Shown one piece after another: positions 7,984-15,812 of a stretch of DNA of 64,000 bases. Where the stretch lies: assembly GCF_029051645.1 (NCBI RefSeq), contig NZ_JAACFS010000006.1, positions 62,001 to 126,000 on the forward strand, in the 5' to 3' direction. Position 1 is the first letter of the stretch. Every line of letters starts with the position of its first letter. Below the pieces are notes generated by a model. The model made no database searches. It worked only from the letters and a program-made list of their open reading frames with translations, and was not told where the DNA came from. Source of the stretch: Bradyrhizobium sp. CSA112. GTDB lineage: Bacteria; Pseudomonadota; Alphaproteobacteria; Rhizobiales; Xanthobacteraceae. The position numbers and the translations under genes are program-made.

Positions 7984-8486
7984 GCATGACAAACGTGCAC
8001 GCGCTGTCGCGCTATCGCGCGCTGCGCGAGCAGCAGGCCTGCCGCCTCATGCAGGCGGATGCCGCGGCGCGCGACAGGGCGCGCGAGGCAAGTGAGGCGG
8101 CGGCGGTCGCGCTTGCCTGCGCGGAGAACGATCGAAGCCGCGGCGAACGGCGTTACTACCGCGATCTCGCAGGCAGCGCGAGCGTTACGATCGAGATGCT
8201 GTATCGCAGGCACGATGAACTGGCCCGGCTGGCCGAAGCCGTGGCGGGCGCGAACCGCCTTGCCGAGACGGCGAGCGCCAAGCTCGTACTTTGCGAACAG
8301 GCGCTGCTCCGATCCGCCGCCGAGCATCGCGCGCGATTTCGCGAAGTCAGGAAAACGCGCCTGCTGCAGGAAAAGCTCGAGAATGCCGTCCGCTCTCACA
8401 TGGAGCTGATCGACGAGCTGGATACGGATGAGCAAGGCAGCATCCGGCATGCGAACAACCCCGGCGGCCGGAGCGAACGGCCGTGA
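7980..8486 (+). CDS. sctO: SctO-type T3SS stalk protein (YscO/FliJ-like; y4yJ position)
   Basis: 168 residues, almost entirely helical coiled coil rich in Ala, Arg and Glu, as expected for the FliJ-like central stalk that inserts in the ATPase ring. ATG 7980 overlaps the rhcN stop as ATGA and is preferred over an in-frame ATG at 7959. The sequence of this family is weakly conserved; the call rests on coiled-coil character, size and location between rhcN and rhcQ. Confidence 0.8.
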   Translation: MSMTNVHALSRYRALREQQACRLMQADAAARDRAREASEAAAVALACAENDRSRGERRYYRDLAGSASVTIEMLYRRHDELARLAEAVAGANRLAETASAKLVLCEQALLRSAAEHRARFREVRKTRLLQEKLENAVRSHMELIDELDTDEQGSIRHANNPGGRSERP

Positions 8487-9592
8487 TGGACGCCTATGGC
8501 GCGCGTGCGTCCCATAAAGAACAGCCGCACGACGCCGACGTCGCGCCATGGCAGCCGCGAATGCTGTGCGAGCCGTCGGACCTGGCTGTCCTGAACGCCT
8601 GTTCCGTCCGGCGCGCGCCGTTCAAAGCGTCGATCGAAGGTCTGCCGATCGACATCGACCTGTCCCCCGCTTACGCGACGGAAATCGTCCCGGCCGACAG
8701 TGATTGCTTCGAAGCGAGCTGCTACTGGGGCCAATCCAGCGCAAAGGCCACGCTTGCATACGCCACCGTGCGCCGTCTCCTGGACCGGATTCAGCCGGGG
8801 CTTTCCGACGATCCTCCGGACGAGCCGACCTTGTCCATGCTCGTCGAGCTTGCGCTCGCCCCGTTGTTCGAGAAGATCGAGATTGCGACCGGCGCGTCCT
8901 TCAGGCTTCAGTCATCGTCCCGCCGCGCGTCGCGCGATCTCACGACGCCTGGTCCGCAGTTGCACCGGCTTGTCTTCCACGGCGCCCTGGACGGCGTTCC
9001 TTTCGAGCTTGGGCTTGAACTGGACGGCCCGGCCCTCGAAGACTTCGTAAGAGTCCTGCAACATGCCGCACCGGCGCGATTGCCGCTCGCGGAGACATTC
9101 GTGCCGGTCGTCGCGATTCTCTGTGCGGGCGCGGTGCGGCTACCCCTGAGCACGCTGCAGGACCTGCACCATGGCGACGTGCTGATACCGGACGAGTTTC
9201 CATTCGAGCGCGGTGAGGCCGCCCTCATGTTTGGCCATCGATATCGGGCGATCGCACGCCTGGACGAAACCGGGGCGCGCGTCCGATCCGCGCTTCAGCA
9301 CAGCAAGTCCATTCAGGAGATCAATGCAATGGAGGGCAAAGGCGCACCCCGCGTCGTCGAGACGGATGATCTTGGCGATCTCGAAATTCAGCTGACCTTC
9401 GAGCTGGGCCGTCAGACGGTCGAACTTGAGCAACTCCGCATGATAGCGCCTGGCTATGTATTTCCACTCGGGCGATCGCCGAATGATCCGGTCGACATCG
9501 TCGCCAACGGACGCCGCATCGGCCGCGGCGAGATCGTGCGTGTCGGCGACGGTCTGGGCGTTCGCCTCATTCGCCTGTTCGACCATGGCTGA
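8486..9592 (+). CDS. rhcQ: RhcQ, T3SS C-ring/sorting platform protein (SctQ)
   Basis: 368 residues. The last ~75 form a SPOA (surface presentation of antigens) domain: 'IQLTFELGRQTVELEQL' and 'DPVDIVANGRRIGRGEIVRV' are its recognisable strands. An additional SPOA-like region precedes it. SctQ builds the cytoplasmic sorting platform with SctK and SctL. The start lies in GTGATG overlapping the sctO stop; either GTG 8483 or ATG 8486 would serve. It overlaps rhcR by 8 bp. Confidence 0.9.
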   Translation: MDAYGARASHKEQPHDADVAPWQPRMLCEPSDLAVLNACSVRRAPFKASIEGLPIDIDLSPAYATEIVPADSDCFEASCYWGQSSAKATLAYATVRRLLDRIQPGLSDDPPDEPTLSMLVELALAPLFEKIEIATGASFRLQSSSRRASRDLTTPGPQLHRLVFHGALDGVPFELGLELDGPALEDFVRVLQHAAPARLPLAETFVPVVAILCAGAVRLPLSTLQDLHHGDVLIPDEFPFERGEAALMFGHRYRAIARLDETGARVRSALQHSKSIQEINAMEGKGAPRVVETDDLGDLEIQLTFELGRQTVELEQLRMIAPGYVFPLGRSPNDPVDIVANGRRIGRGEIVRVGDGLGVRLIRLFDHG

Positions 9593-10241
9593 CATACAGC
9601 CCGGCATCCTCGCGCTTATCGCAATCACCTTCGGTTTGGGATTGCTGGTGTTCGTCGTTGTGACGACGACCTCGTTCCTGAAGATCTCGGTCGTGCTGTT
9701 CCTCGTCCGTAACGCGCTCGGCGTCCAGCAAGTGCCGCCGAACATCGTTCTGTACGGCGCGGCGCTGATTCTCACCATGTATATCAGCTCACCCATCATC
9801 GAGCAGGTATACGTGCAACTCAACGACCCGACCCTGCAGTACAGGACCTTCGACGATTGGGGCGTTGCGGTGAAGCGCGCCCAGGAGCCGGTGCGGGACT
9901 ATCTGAAGCGTTTTACCAGGCCGGAGGAGCGGCAATTCTTTCTTTCCGCCACCGAACGCGTATGGCCGGCAGATATGCGCAATCGCGCCACCGAGGACGA
10001 GCTCTCGATTCTTGCCCCCTCCTTTCTGCTCGCCGAGCTCAAGCGCGCGTTCGAGATCGGTTTCCTGCTCTATCTTCCGTTCATCACCATCGATCTCGTA
10101 GTAACGACGATCCTGATGGCGATGGGCATGTCGCTGGTCTCGCCGACGGTGATTTCAGTTCCGTTCAAGCTGTTCCTGTTCATCGCGATCGACGGTTGGT
10201 CGCGGCTGATACACGGGCTGGTCTTGAGTTACGCGCAGTAG
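9585..10241 (+). CDS. rhcR: RhcR, T3SS export apparatus protein (SctR, FliP-like)
   Basis: 218 residues with four predicted membrane helices. The motifs VTTTSFLKISVVLFLVRNAL near residue 30 and ELKRAFEIGFLLYLPFITID around 145-164 are diagnostic of FliP/SctR. Together with RhcS and RhcT it forms the helical export gate core. The start at 9585 lies inside the end of rhcQ; the longer in-frame reading upstream is rhcQ shadow. Confidence 0.96.
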   Translation: MADIQPGILALIAITFGLGLLVFVVVTTTSFLKISVVLFLVRNALGVQQVPPNIVLYGAALILTMYISSPIIEQVYVQLNDPTLQYRTFDDWGVAVKRAQEPVRDYLKRFTRPEERQFFLSATERVWPADMRNRATEDELSILAPSFLLAELKRAFEIGFLLYLPFITIDLVVTTILMAMGMSLVSPTVISVPFKLFLFIAIDGWSRLIHGLVLSYAQ

Positions 10242-10256
10242 CGGGAGAGCATCATC

Positions 10257-10532
10257 ATGGAAGAAGCCAGCATTCTAACGCATATGAGCACGTCGCTCAG
10301 CCTGTTTCTCGTGCTGACGCTGCCGCCGCTGCTGGCGGCACTGGTGGCCGGGCTGATCGTCGGGATCCTGCAGGCCGCCACGCAAATCCAGGATCAGACC
10401 TTGCCGCAAACCGTCAAGCTGCTCGTCGTCGTCGCCGTTCTCGGCCTGCTTTCTCCGCTGCTTGCTGGTCCGCTGATCGATCACGCCCGGCGCCTGTTTA
10501 CGGAGTTTCCAGCACTCACCACACGTTCATGA
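10257..10532 (+). CDS. rhcS: RhcS, T3SS export apparatus protein (SctS, FliQ-like)
   Basis: 91 residues with two membrane helices and the FliQ/SctS signature LVAGLIVGILQAATQIQDQT followed by LPQTVKLLVVV. It contributes four copies to the export gate beside RhcR and RhcT. Spaced 15 bp from rhcR with a GGGAG Shine-Dalgarno. Confidence 0.95.
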   Translation: MEEASILTHMSTSLSLFLVLTLPPLLAALVAGLIVGILQAATQIQDQTLPQTVKLLVVVAVLGLLSPLLAGPLIDHARRLFTEFPALTTRS

Positions 10533-10548
10533 CGGATAATCGGCCGCG

Positions 10549-11367
10549 ATGACGTCAGCGCTTTCATCGGCGGATTTTCAGCAGTTCATCGACGTGGCGT
10601 TGAGTGCGTTGCTGGGGCTTGGCATCGCCGCCATGCGGACCATGGGTGTTGCGCTGGTATTCCCCGTGTTCACAAAGGCGGAGCTCGGCGGCGTCGTCCG
10701 TATGGGCTTTGCGCTCGCCCTGGGCCTTCCCGTGATGTGGCACGCGACCGAGAGCATCGCCGCGCTGGGACCGCACCAGAGCGCCCAGCTTGTGCTGATC
10801 GCAATGAAGGAACTGCTGGTCGGTACGCTGATCGGCTTCATATTCGGCGTGCCGTTCTGGGCCATTCAGGCGGTGGGCGAATTGATCGACGAACAGCGCG
10901 GCGTGACCAACGAGGACGCCAGCGACCCCGCAACGCGATCGCAAGCGTCGTCGCTGAGCATTTTTCTCGGCATCAGCGCCATCGCCGTCTTCGTCACCGC
11001 GGATGGCATGCGCATCCTGGCCGGCACCCTCTACGACAGCTACGCGATCTGGCCGGTGACGAGTTTTACGCCGAGGCTCACCCTCGACAGCGCCCTTTCG
11101 ATTGCCAAGACGCTCGATCACATCCTCGGATACGCGCTGCTGGTCGGCGGCCCGGTCATCGCGCTGTTCCTGCTCCTGGACCTTTCGGTGATGCTGATCA
11201 GCCGTTCCGCCCCGCAACTGAACGCCTACGATCTGCCGCCCACCCTGAAGAACGTCGTGTTCGTGGTGTTCATCGGCATCTACGCGACCTACCTCATGGA
11301 CTATATGCGCGGCGAGCTTGCAGGAACGCACGGCATCAAGAGCCAGCTCGAGCGGTTTCTGCAATGA
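10549..11367 (+). CDS. rhcT: RhcT, T3SS export apparatus protein (SctT, FliR-like)
   Basis: 272 residues, about six membrane helices. 'GFIFGVPFWAIQAVGELID' followed by QRGVTNEDASDP and, near the C-terminus, LNAYDLPPTLKNVVF match the conserved FliR/SctT motifs. It is the single-copy cap subunit of the R5S4T1 gate. The stop overlaps the rhcU start as ATGA. Confidence 0.95.
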   Translation: MTSALSSADFQQFIDVALSALLGLGIAAMRTMGVALVFPVFTKAELGGVVRMGFALALGLPVMWHATESIAALGPHQSAQLVLIAMKELLVGTLIGFIFGVPFWAIQAVGELIDEQRGVTNEDASDPATRSQASSLSIFLGISAIAVFVTADGMRILAGTLYDSYAIWPVTSFTPRLTLDSALSIAKTLDHILGYALLVGGPVIALFLLLDLSVMLISRSAPQLNAYDLPPTLKNVVFVVFIGIYATYLMDYMRGELAGTHGIKSQLERFLQ

Positions 11368-12404
11368 GCGACACCAGCGAACAGAAATCGCTGCCGGCCT
11401 CGGCGAAGAAGCTTCAGGACGCGCGCGAGAAAGGACAGATATCCCACAGCCACGACTTCGTCAGCGCGGTAGGCGCGGTGGCGGCGATCGCATATTTGTG
11501 GTCGTTTTCGGGAAATATCGTCGGCCTTTGGCGAGAAGCCCTGCTGCTCGCCATCGATATGCAAAACCAGCCGTTCCAGGTGGCGCTGCCGCAACTGGGG
11601 GCAGCTCTGATCGCGCTGTGCTGGCGCACGGTCCTGCCGCTACTGGCGGTCACCGTCGCTGCGGCGATGCTGGCCAACATCGCCATCAATCGAGGGTTTC
11701 TGTTCTCTCTTGCGCCGATGACGCCAAGTCTGGAGCACATCAATCCGTTCACTGGATTCAAGCGCATCTTCGGTCTCAAGAACTGGATCGAGCTTGCGAA
11801 GACCGTCGTCAAGGGCGTCCTGCTCGGAACCACGTTGGTCATCGTCGTGGCGGGCACGCTGAACACGTTGGTTCGGCTACCGATCTGCGGCGAAGGCTGC
11901 ATCGGCTTCGTGTTCGGCAGCATGGCGCAACTGCTGCTCGGCATCGGCATTGCCTTCCTCCTCGCGACCGGCCTGGTCGACATTCTGCTTCAGCGCTGGC
12001 TGTTCCTGCGCGAGATGCGCATGACGATCACGGAGAGCAAGCGCGAGCGGCAGGATCAGGAAGGCAACCCTCTGGTGCGCAGCACGCGCCGGCGTCACCG
12101 CGAGGAGCAGGCCCGGGAGCCTCCGATAGGCCCACGCCATGCCACACTGTTCGTGCGCGGCGAAAGCGTGGTGGTCGGCCTTCGCTATATCAGGGGCGAA
12201 ACATCCGTGCCGATCGTGGTCTGCCGCGCAAGAGGCGCAGCCGCCCTATCGCTTCTGGACATTGCAGTGTCAGCCCGCATTCCCGTTGTCGCGGAAGCGG
12301 CGCTTGCCCGCAGCCTGCGGCGCAAGCCGCGGCTCGGTAGCGCGATCGCAAGCCAGCAATTCGAACGCGTCGCGCGCGCCATGCTGGCCGCCGGCCTCGT
12401 CTAG
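11364..12404 (+). CDS. rhcU: RhcU, T3SS export switch protein (SctU) lacking the NPTH motif
   Basis: 346 residues: four membrane helices (to ~residue 210), the conserved INPFTGFKRIFGLKNWIELA loop and the MRMTITESKRERQDQEGNP linker, then the cytoplasmic switch domain. SctU/FlhB proteins normally self-cleave at N-P-T-H. Here the aligned position (residues 265-268, bases 12156-12167) reads R-G-E-S, while the flanking strand 'VVVGLRY' is kept. ATG 11364 overlaps the rhcT stop; the much longer upstream reading is shadow. The protein probably still forms the export gate, but cannot be cleaved the standard way. Confidence 0.93.
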   Translation: MSDTSEQKSLPASAKKLQDAREKGQISHSHDFVSAVGAVAAIAYLWSFSGNIVGLWREALLLAIDMQNQPFQVALPQLGAALIALCWRTVLPLLAVTVAAAMLANIAINRGFLFSLAPMTPSLEHINPFTGFKRIFGLKNWIELAKTVVKGVLLGTTLVIVVAGTLNTLVRLPICGEGCIGFVFGSMAQLLLGIGIAFLLATGLVDILLQRWLFLREMRMTITESKRERQDQEGNPLVRSTRRRHREEQAREPPIGPRHATLFVRGESVVVGLRYIRGETSVPIVVCRARGAAALSLLDIAVSARIPVVAEAALARSLRRKPRLGSAIASQQFERVARAMLAAGLV

Positions 12405-12412
12405 ATGGCGCT

Positions 12413-13114
12413 CTACTGCGCGGGCGCAGTGCCTGCGCCACCTGCCGGCGTCGCGGGGTTGGCAGGGGGCACGCTGATGACCGTTGCTCCGCGTCCCGTC
12501 TGTGGCGAGAGCGCGGCGTTGCCGCTGAAGCCGCGATGGCGCGTCACCGGGATGGCCGCACGCTCGCCGTCGGACGGCGGCACCGCGGTACTTACGAGCA
12601 GATCCTTCGGGTCATTGACGGTGGCGGCAAGGTTCGCAAGATTCGAGCAGCCGAGCGTCGGCTCGAAGTGATTGTCGTTGGGCGACGCCGTGATCTGCAG
12701 CGAAGGACATCCCGGCGCAAGTGCAGTGTAGCGCACCGCGACGACGCGGATCGCGAAGCGGTGGCGCTCGTCGGCGGGCGCGTAGATTTCCTTCACCTTG
12801 AAGGGCGCGACGCCCATCCGGATTGCGCTTCGCGTCACCGCGTAACGTGCGCGCGGATCGATCCCGATGACGTCCACATGGATCGCATCGAGCCGGCCAT
12901 GGCTCGCAGTGTATATGAAGTCTTCCAGACGGCGCCGGTCTGCCGACGTCAGGGCGCCGCCCGAGCCGCTGGAAAGCAGAAGGACGTGCGATGCGGGTGC
13001 GACCAGGACGGCCGGCGGCGTTTCGATATAGGTCTGGCAGGCGGCGGGCTGCGGCGCAAACAGGCCAACTGCGAAGAACATGATGGTCATGCGCATCCTG
13101 GTTCTCTTTGTCAT
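12413..13114 (-). CDS. CpaD-like pilus/T3SS lipoprotein paired with rhcC2
   Basis: 233 residues with an N-terminal export signal ending near PAACQ (an imperfect lipobox) and a CpaD-like core: an OmpA-like early region with 'LTSADRRRLEDFI', then 'DNHFEPTLGCSNLANLAATV' and NDPKDLL, which mirror the 'GC...NLAAMV.NP.DL' end of CpaD. CpaD is an outer-membrane lipoprotein helping the Tad pilus secretin. It overlaps rhcC2 by 4 bp (ATGA). In NGR234 the gene after rhcC2 (y4xK) is also described as a lipoprotein; the match is from memory. The C-terminus is Pro/Gly/Ala-rich. Confidence 0.75.
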   Translation of the reverse strand: MTKRTRMRMTIMFFAVGLFAPQPAACQTYIETPPAVLVAPASHVLLLSSGSGGALTSADRRRLEDFIYTASHGRLDAIHVDVIGIDPRARYAVTRSAIRMGVAPFKVKEIYAPADERHRFAIRVVAVRYTALAPGCPSLQITASPNDNHFEPTLGCSNLANLAATVNDPKDLLVSTAVPPSDGERAAIPVTRHRGFSGNAALSPQTGRGATVISVPPANPATPAGGAGTAPAQ

Positions 13115-14553
13115 TCGAGAATAAACCCATCCTGGAGCGGCCGCGTCACCTTGGCTTTGGGCGCCTGCCGCCCTGGCGGCGGTGACGCAACCCTGTTCAG
13201 AAAAACGCGGTCGACATCGGACGGCGGCGCGACGCGATCGGTCGGCGCCTGCGTTTGCGTCGCGCTGACTGCCGCCCGCACGATGTAAGGCGTGACGATG
13301 ATGACGAGTTCGGTCTCGTCCTTCTGGAAGTTGCTCGACCGGAACAGCGCGCCAAGCACTGGGATATCGCCCAGCCAGGGGAATGCCGAGATGTCGGTGC
13401 TGAAGCCCTTGCGGATCAAGCCTCCGATCGCAAAGCTTTGCCCGCTGGCGAGTTCAACGACCGTGTCTGCGCGCCGCGTCGCAAGCGCGGGAATGGTAAA
13501 GCCATTGATCTGAACCTGGCCGCGACTGGAAATGTCGCTGACTTCCGGCTTCACGCGAATGCTGATCATTTCACCTGCAAGAACCGTCGGGACGAAATCA
13601 AGACTGACGCCGAAGCGCTTGAACTCGACGCTGAAGCGGTCCAGCCCCTGCGCGACCGGTATCGGAAACTCGCCGCCTGCGAGAAAGCTTGCAGGCTCTC
13701 CGGAGACCGCCGTGAGGTTTGGCTCCGCCAAAATGGCGACCAAACCTTCGGCTGCGAGTGCGTCCAGCACGGCGGAGATATTGGTGCCGCCAGCGCCAAA
13801 TCCCAAAAATGCGGAGCCGGCTCCCGTCGGCGATCGGATGATTTGTCCCGCCGGACCGACGGCAGACCGGCCATTCACAAAGCCAAAACGGAAACTGCCT
13901 GTCTCCGCGGTCGCATTGATATTAAATCCGAACTCCTTGGCGACATTTCTGGCGACTTCCGCGACCCGGACCTGGAGATTCACCTGTAATGCGCCGGCAA
14001 CGCGCAGCTTGTTGGTGATTATGGCTCCCGGCCCCAGGAACTGCGTCGTGATGGATTTTGCACTCTCCGCCAGAGCGGCATTGGGCACGGTGCCGCTTAG
14101 TACCGCACCATTCGGCGTGTAGGACACTTGGATCGCATAATCGCCGACCTCGCTGCGGAGCATTTCGCGCAAATCCTTGATCGGCTGGGTCACGATGACT
14201 TCGTATTCGGCGATCGCCTGCTGATTGTCGTCGAGCGCGAAGAAGCTCGTTCGACCGGCCTTCTTGCCGAAGACAAAGGCCGCGTCGTTGGACGGCGCCT
14301 GGATATCAGCGATGGCGGGATCGGCAATGAACATCGTCTTCGCGGTCTGCGAAAGCCGTATCGTCTGCCCGCGCGACACATCCAGGCGAATCTGGCCACG
14401 CTCGGAGACGACGGGCATCTGGTCTTGCGCGGCCGGCTTGCGCAAGGGAACCATGCGCACCGATGGCTGTTCGGCCGCCAACGTTTCGCTGCCGCAAGCG
14501 CCAAGAAGAGCGCAGAGCAACAATGTCCGGGCTCTTGATGGTCGAAGCTTCAT
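13111..14553 (-). CDS. rhcC2: RhcC2, secretin half of the T3SS outer-membrane channel (CpaC-like)
   Basis: 480 residues from ATG 14553 (signal peptide 'ARTLLLCALLGACGS'). Order: a CpaC-type N-terminal domain (~45-125, IRLSQTAKTMFIADPAIADI), a BON-like domain (~130-190), then the secretin domain (~200-430) with 'AILAEPNLTAVSGEPASFLA' and 'PWLGDIPVLGALFRSSNF', the classical secretin signatures. It supplies the beta-barrel that RhcC1 lacks. The pairing with a CpaD-like lipoprotein shows that this half derives from a Tad-pilus-type secretin. The C-terminal ~60 residues are Pro/Arg-rich. Confidence 0.9.
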   Translation of the reverse strand: MKLRPSRARTLLLCALLGACGSETLAAEQPSVRMVPLRKPAAQDQMPVVSERGQIRLDVSRGQTIRLSQTAKTMFIADPAIADIQAPSNDAAFVFGKKAGRTSFFALDDNQQAIAEYEVIVTQPIKDLREMLRSEVGDYAIQVSYTPNGAVLSGTVPNAALAESAKSITTQFLGPGAIITNKLRVAGALQVNLQVRVAEVARNVAKEFGFNINATAETGSFRFGFVNGRSAVGPAGQIIRSPTGAGSAFLGFGAGGTNISAVLDALAAEGLVAILAEPNLTAVSGEPASFLAGGEFPIPVAQGLDRFSVEFKRFGVSLDFVPTVLAGEMISIRVKPEVSDISSRGQVQINGFTIPALATRRADTVVELASGQSFAIGGLIRKGFSTDISAFPWLGDIPVLGALFRSSNFQKDETELVIIVTPYIVRAAVSATQTQAPTDRVAPPSDVDRVFLNRVASPPPGRQAPKAKVTRPLQDGFILE

Positions 14554-14855
14554 CAGCACTTGTCGCCGGCCTTTTCGAGATTCACGCTTCACTGGGCGTC
14601 GTAAGCGCGATTGCAACTTCTGGTGCTCGGATGAGCTTCGAGCCCCCGCATGCGTTCCAGAACTTCGACGCGAATGAGCGCGCGTGGAGTTTCGGATTGC
14701 ACGTCCTGACCTTAATGACCCGGCGATGTGCCGTCATCACGCGACGTGCTTCAGATGCGCTAAACGAAACAACGTGTGGTCGACAGAACACACGTTCATC
14801 AATCCGCCCTTCAGCCGCCATGCTCGCGCCACCTGAACGAAACGATTCTGTTACA

Positions 14856-15590
14856 TCAGGCGCGAGAGACCTCGGAGCTCTTGCCGCTCGCAGGCTTCGT
14901 GTCGGAAACACTTGATCGTGCAAGCTCGAGAATGTAGCCGATGCCGCGGTCCGTTCTGATCGAAACCGTCGCTCCCGACTTCGAGAGGTGGCTCCTCAGC
15001 CGGTAAATGCCGACTTCCAGCGCATTGGAAGAGACTTCATTGTCATAGCTGAACAGACTCTCTTCCAGCGCGGACTTTGGAACGACGCGCCCGAACCGGC
15101 GCATCAGCACCTCCAGCAGACAGATCTCGCGCCGCGGCACCTTGACCGATGTGCCGTTGACCCACACCTGCCTTCCGCCGGGATCGAACTCGACATTGCC
15201 CGCGCGCATCACCGGTCCCAACGCGGTGGTAGGCCGCCGCAGCACGGCGCGCAGTCGCGCGATCAGCTCTTCCATGTTGACGGGCTTCAAGATGTAGTCG
15301 TCTGCACCCGCGTTCAGGCCTTCGACGCGGTCGTCGACGCTGTCCATTTCGGCTGTCAGGATCAGCGCAGGCACCGGCCATCCCGACCGCCGCCGGTGGC
15401 GAAGCCAATGGAGTCCATCGCCGTCAGGCAATTTGCGATCCAGAAGGATCGCGTCATAGGTGACTACCGCGACGGATTCGGATGCGTCCTCCAGGGTGCC
15501 GACCGAATCCGCAGTGAAGCCGTTGAATTTCAGGATATCGGAAATTACAGCGGCGACCTTCGGCTCGTCCTCGACCAGGAGCACCCGCAT
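14856..15590 (-). CDS. ttsI: TtsI-type response regulator, activator of T3SS genes
   Basis: 244 residues from ATG 15590, fixed by GGGAGG eight bases upstream. Receiver domain (~1-120): acidic pair E7-D8, phosphoacceptor D51 in ILLDRKLPDGDG, the switch Thr in ALILTAEMD and Lys in DDYILKPV are all present. A winged-helix OmpR-type domain (~125-225) follows. Its place beside rhcC2 and the two tts boxes nearby mark it as TtsI. I saw no nod box upstream, so control by NodD is not evident. The intact D51 contrasts with what I recall of symbiotic TtsI, where this residue is altered. Confidence 0.85.
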   Translation of the reverse strand: MRVLLVEDEPKVAAVISDILKFNGFTADSVGTLEDASESVAVVTYDAILLDRKLPDGDGLHWLRHRRRSGWPVPALILTAEMDSVDDRVEGLNAGADDYILKPVNMEELIARLRAVLRRPTTALGPVMRAGNVEFDPGGRQVWVNGTSVKVPRREICLLEVLMRRFGRVVPKSALEESLFSYDNEVSSNALEVGIYRLRSHLSKSGATVSIRTDRGIGYILELARSSVSDTKPASGKSSEVSRA

Positions 15591-15642
15591 CTCTTGTCCT
15601 CCCAAGGCATCTGCGTGCCGCATCGGTTCGACAACCCTGCAC

Positions 15643-15656
15643 TCAGTTGCAACTGA
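15643..15656. promoter_or_regulatory. 14-bp perfect palindrome upstream of ttsI
   Basis: TCAGTTGCAACTGA is self-complementary with no spacer, 53 bp upstream of the ttsI start codon. It is a possible operator for a dimeric regulator acting on ttsI. No other copy was noticed in the window. Confidence 0.4.
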
Positions 15657-15812
15657 ACACGCCGCACTTGGAGGACGGTGCGTATCGTTGCTTCTGAGCG
15701 GGTTCCCCGAACGTGCGCACTCAGCATTTCAGGAGCGTTGAACCTTTTTTAGGTGACGTTCTAATGAAGACACCGCGGCGAACCCGTTCGGCATGCTCGG
15801 ACCGGGTGGCTG

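Noticed and set aside
15591..15812. Possible nod box upstream of ttsI
   Set aside because: No recognisable nod-box pattern was found on either strand; only a 14-bp palindrome is present.
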